This document shows, piece after piece, positions 62,653-64,000 of a stretch of 64,000 nt of DNA. The DNA comes from an uncultured Lacticaseibacillus sp. Its GTDB lineage: Bacteria; Bacillota; Bacilli; Lactobacillales; Lactobacillaceae. The notes under the pieces are model-generated. The model was given only the letters and a program-made list of their open reading frames with translations, searched no databases and was not told the origin of the DNA. The stretch spans positions 62,001 through 126,000 of the forward strand of contig CAKRNG010000001.1 of NCBI GenBank assembly GCA_934370925.1, written 5' to 3'. Both the position numbers and the translations under genes were made by a program. The first letter of the stretch is position 1. Every line of letters starts with the position of its first letter.

Positions 62653-63447
62653 TTAATGACGGAGCAACAGTAACCCCACCGTGAGCATAACCATCAAGCC
62701 CGCCGTCACCACATCTCTGCGGCCATAGCGTAAAACACGGTAACGCGTGCGCCCATAACCATCACGGTAGCCACGTGCTTCCATCGCCGTCGCCAAGTCA
62801 TCCGCCATGGTGAACGCCGCCACAAACAGCGGAATGAACAGGGGGACAATCGTCTTCACCTGTTTCATGAGGCCACCGCTCCCAAAGTCAACGCCCCGCG
62901 CTCGCTGCGCATTCATCGTTTTCGTGGTTTGATCCAGCAACGTCGGCACAAAACGCAAGGCAATGCTGAGCATCAGCGCCACCTCCGTCACGGGAAAATG
63001 CACCTTCGCTAACGGTTTAAGCAGTGACTCCACCGCATCCGCAAGCGAGAGTGATGGCGTTGTGAGGGTCAGCAACGTGGACATGAAGATAATCAGGACT
63101 AAGCGAATGAACACAAACCCCGCATTAATCAGTCCGAGACGCGTCACGCTCAGCCACCCCCACTGCCAATAAACGTGCCCCCCCGTCGTGAAGAAAATCT
63201 GAATCAGGACGGTGAACACAAGCAAGAACAGCACCGGCGTGAGGCCCTTCAAGAAAAATCGCAAGCTAACTTTAGCAAACGGAATAATCGCTAATGTAAC
63301 AGCAGCAATGAACAAATAGCTTTGCCAGTTATTCGCCAAGAATACGATGGCAATATAGTAGAACGTCGCCAACAACTTTGTTCGGGGGTCCAACCGGTGA
63401 ATAAAGGAATCACCTGGAATATAGCGTCCTAGAATCATGCTATTCAT
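62653..63447 (-). CDS. ecfT: ECF transporter transmembrane protein EcfT
   Basis: 264 residues from the ATG at 63447 (AGGGGGTG 6 nt upstream; other starts at 63456 and 63453 are possible). Scaffold helices couple two ATPases to substrate-specific S units. The start MILGRYIPGDSFIHRLDPRTK and the two Ala-Arg-Gly-type coupling motifs, AQRARGVDFGSGG and AMEARGYRDGYGRTRY, are as expected. Overlaps ecfA2 by 8 nt. Confidence 0.96.
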   Translation of the reverse strand: MNSMILGRYIPGDSFIHRLDPRTKLLATFYYIAIVFLANNWQSYLFIAAVTLAIIPFAKVSLRFFLKGLTPVLFLLVFTVLIQIFFTTGGHVYWQWGWLSVTRLGLINAGFVFIRLVLIIFMSTLLTLTTPSLSLADAVESLLKPLAKVHFPVTEVALMLSIALRFVPTLLDQTTKTMNAQRARGVDFGSGGLMKQVKTIVPLFIPLFVAAFTMADDLATAMEARGYRDGYGRTRYRVLRYGRRDVVTAGLMVMLTVGLLLLRH

Positions 63448-64000
63448 GCCCATCACCCCCTAACTGGGTCGCGAGCATCGCAGCAAGTTCCGTTGTTTTA
63501 AGGGGTAAGCGTGGAAATTCAAACCCGCGCCGCTGCAACTGACGCGCAAAGGCCGTCGTTCGTGGCAAGCCAAGCTGATGTGCCACTAACCAATCGGCAT
63601 CCTGGAAAATATCAGCTGGCGCACCCTCGCGTACAAGGCGTCCTTGATCCATCACCAATACATGGTCAGCAAAATCGGCCACATCATCCATCTGGTGCGT
63701 GACCAAGACAATTGTCTGCCCATCTGCATGTAATTGTGCAAACAGCGCCATCATTTCGCGCCGCCCAGCAGGATCCAGTCCAGCAGTCGGTTCATCCAGC
63801 ACTAAAATATCCGGTTGCATTGCCAGCACACCCGCAATGGCTACACGCCGCATCTGGCCACCCGACAAATCAAATGGGGAGCGATCCAGTACATCCACGG
63901 GTAACCCGACACGCGCAATCGTCTTCACCGCCAATTGATCGGCTTCTGCCGGTGCAATGCCGAAGTTGCGGGGACCAAACGCAACATCTTCCCGAACCGT
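63440..64000 (-). CDS. ecfA2: ECF transporter ATPase EcfA2 (partial, N-terminus outside window)
   Basis: The frame is open from the right edge (TVREDVAFGPRNFGI...), so at least 187 residues of the C-terminal part are present. Signature LSGGQMRRVAIAGVLAM, Walker B ILVLDEPTAGLDPAGRREMM and H-loop THQMDDVADFADHV are visible; Walker A lies outside the window. The end GGDGHE overlaps the ecfT start. Confidence 0.95.
   Translation of the reverse strand, partial: TVREDVAFGPRNFGIAPAEADQLAVKTIARVGLPVDVLDRSPFDLSGGQMRRVAIAGVLAMQPDILVLDEPTAGLDPAGRREMMALFAQLHADGQTIVLVTHQMDDVADFADHVLVMDQGRLVREGAPADIFQDADWLVAHQLGLPRTTAFARQLQRRGFEFPRLPLKTTELAAMLATQLGGDGHE

Noticed and set aside
1..64000. CRISPR arrays, tRNA or rRNA genes, complete insertion sequences
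   Set aside because: I saw no regularly spaced repeats, no cloverleaf-type sequences and no transposase frames in the window.

Overview
The window is chromosomal DNA of a Lactobacillaceae bacterium (Bacillota). This rests on the gene content: an rplM-rpsI-truA-ecfT-ecfA2 block, an Ami-type oligopeptide transporter, Rgg regulators, T-box leaders, LAB-type OatA and an XrtG/Firmicu-CTERM locus. Most of the window is of moderate G+C. The genus cannot be fixed by eye. Nearly all genes carry AGGAGG-type ribosome binding sites, and the intergenic gaps hold strong intrinsic terminators.

Layout. 0-5.7 kb: oppA/B/C/D (AmiA/C/D/E-like) peptide importer on the minus strand, running off the left edge. 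6.4-8.7 kb: an Rgg regulator with a divergent short pheromone-like ORF, a small secreted Gly/His-rich peptide and a CPBP intramembrane protease. 8.8-11.7 kb: small DUF2922/DUF1659 genes, a MITE-like palindrome and an S66 peptidase. 12-19.6 kb: histidine operon hisZ-G-B-H-A-F-I-E-C under a T-box, plus a PHP histidinol phosphatase; hisD is absent. 19.8-25.2 kb: an amber-interrupted secreted-protein gene, a small membrane protein and a heterodimeric ABC exporter. 25.3-29.3 kb: an amino-acid ABC importer with a possible attenuator, and a T-box-controlled hydratase. 29.4-32.8 kb: an AbrB-membrane fusion, a Cof phosphatase and a RelB/YafQ-type toxin-antitoxin pair.

33.6-41.9 kb is the most interesting region. 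It is a visibly AT-rich island encoding a class III lanthipeptide system: two precursor peptides ending in the same SLFSIGC motif, a LanKC synthetase, a LanD-type Cys decarboxylase, an ABC exporter and an S9 (prolyl-oligopeptidase-like) protease split by a frameshift. A second Rgg regulator with its own divergent peptide ORF sits at the upstream end. LanKC plus LanD plus a C-terminal SxxSxxC predicts an avionin-type (labionin plus aminovinyl) ring. The truncated MFS gene at the other border suggests acquisition by transfer.

42-47.8 kb: a set of oxidoreductase, hydrolase and cupin genes with a LysR regulator. 48-55 kb: OatA, a MerR/epimerase pair, an MFS remnant, two tiny membrane peptides, a 209-bp palindromic element and a doubly broken PBP gene. 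55.4-60.4 kb: XrtG exosortase, two glycosyltransferases and a Firmicu-CTERM substrate. 60.8-64 kb: ribosomal proteins S9/L13, truA and ECF transporter genes.

How it may fit together (inference): the Ami-type importer could return the pheromones made by the two short divergent ORFs to the two Rgg proteins, which would switch on the secreted peptide/CPBP module and the lanthipeptide operon. Gene decay is frequent: I count at least seven broken or truncated genes, several with a single lesion.
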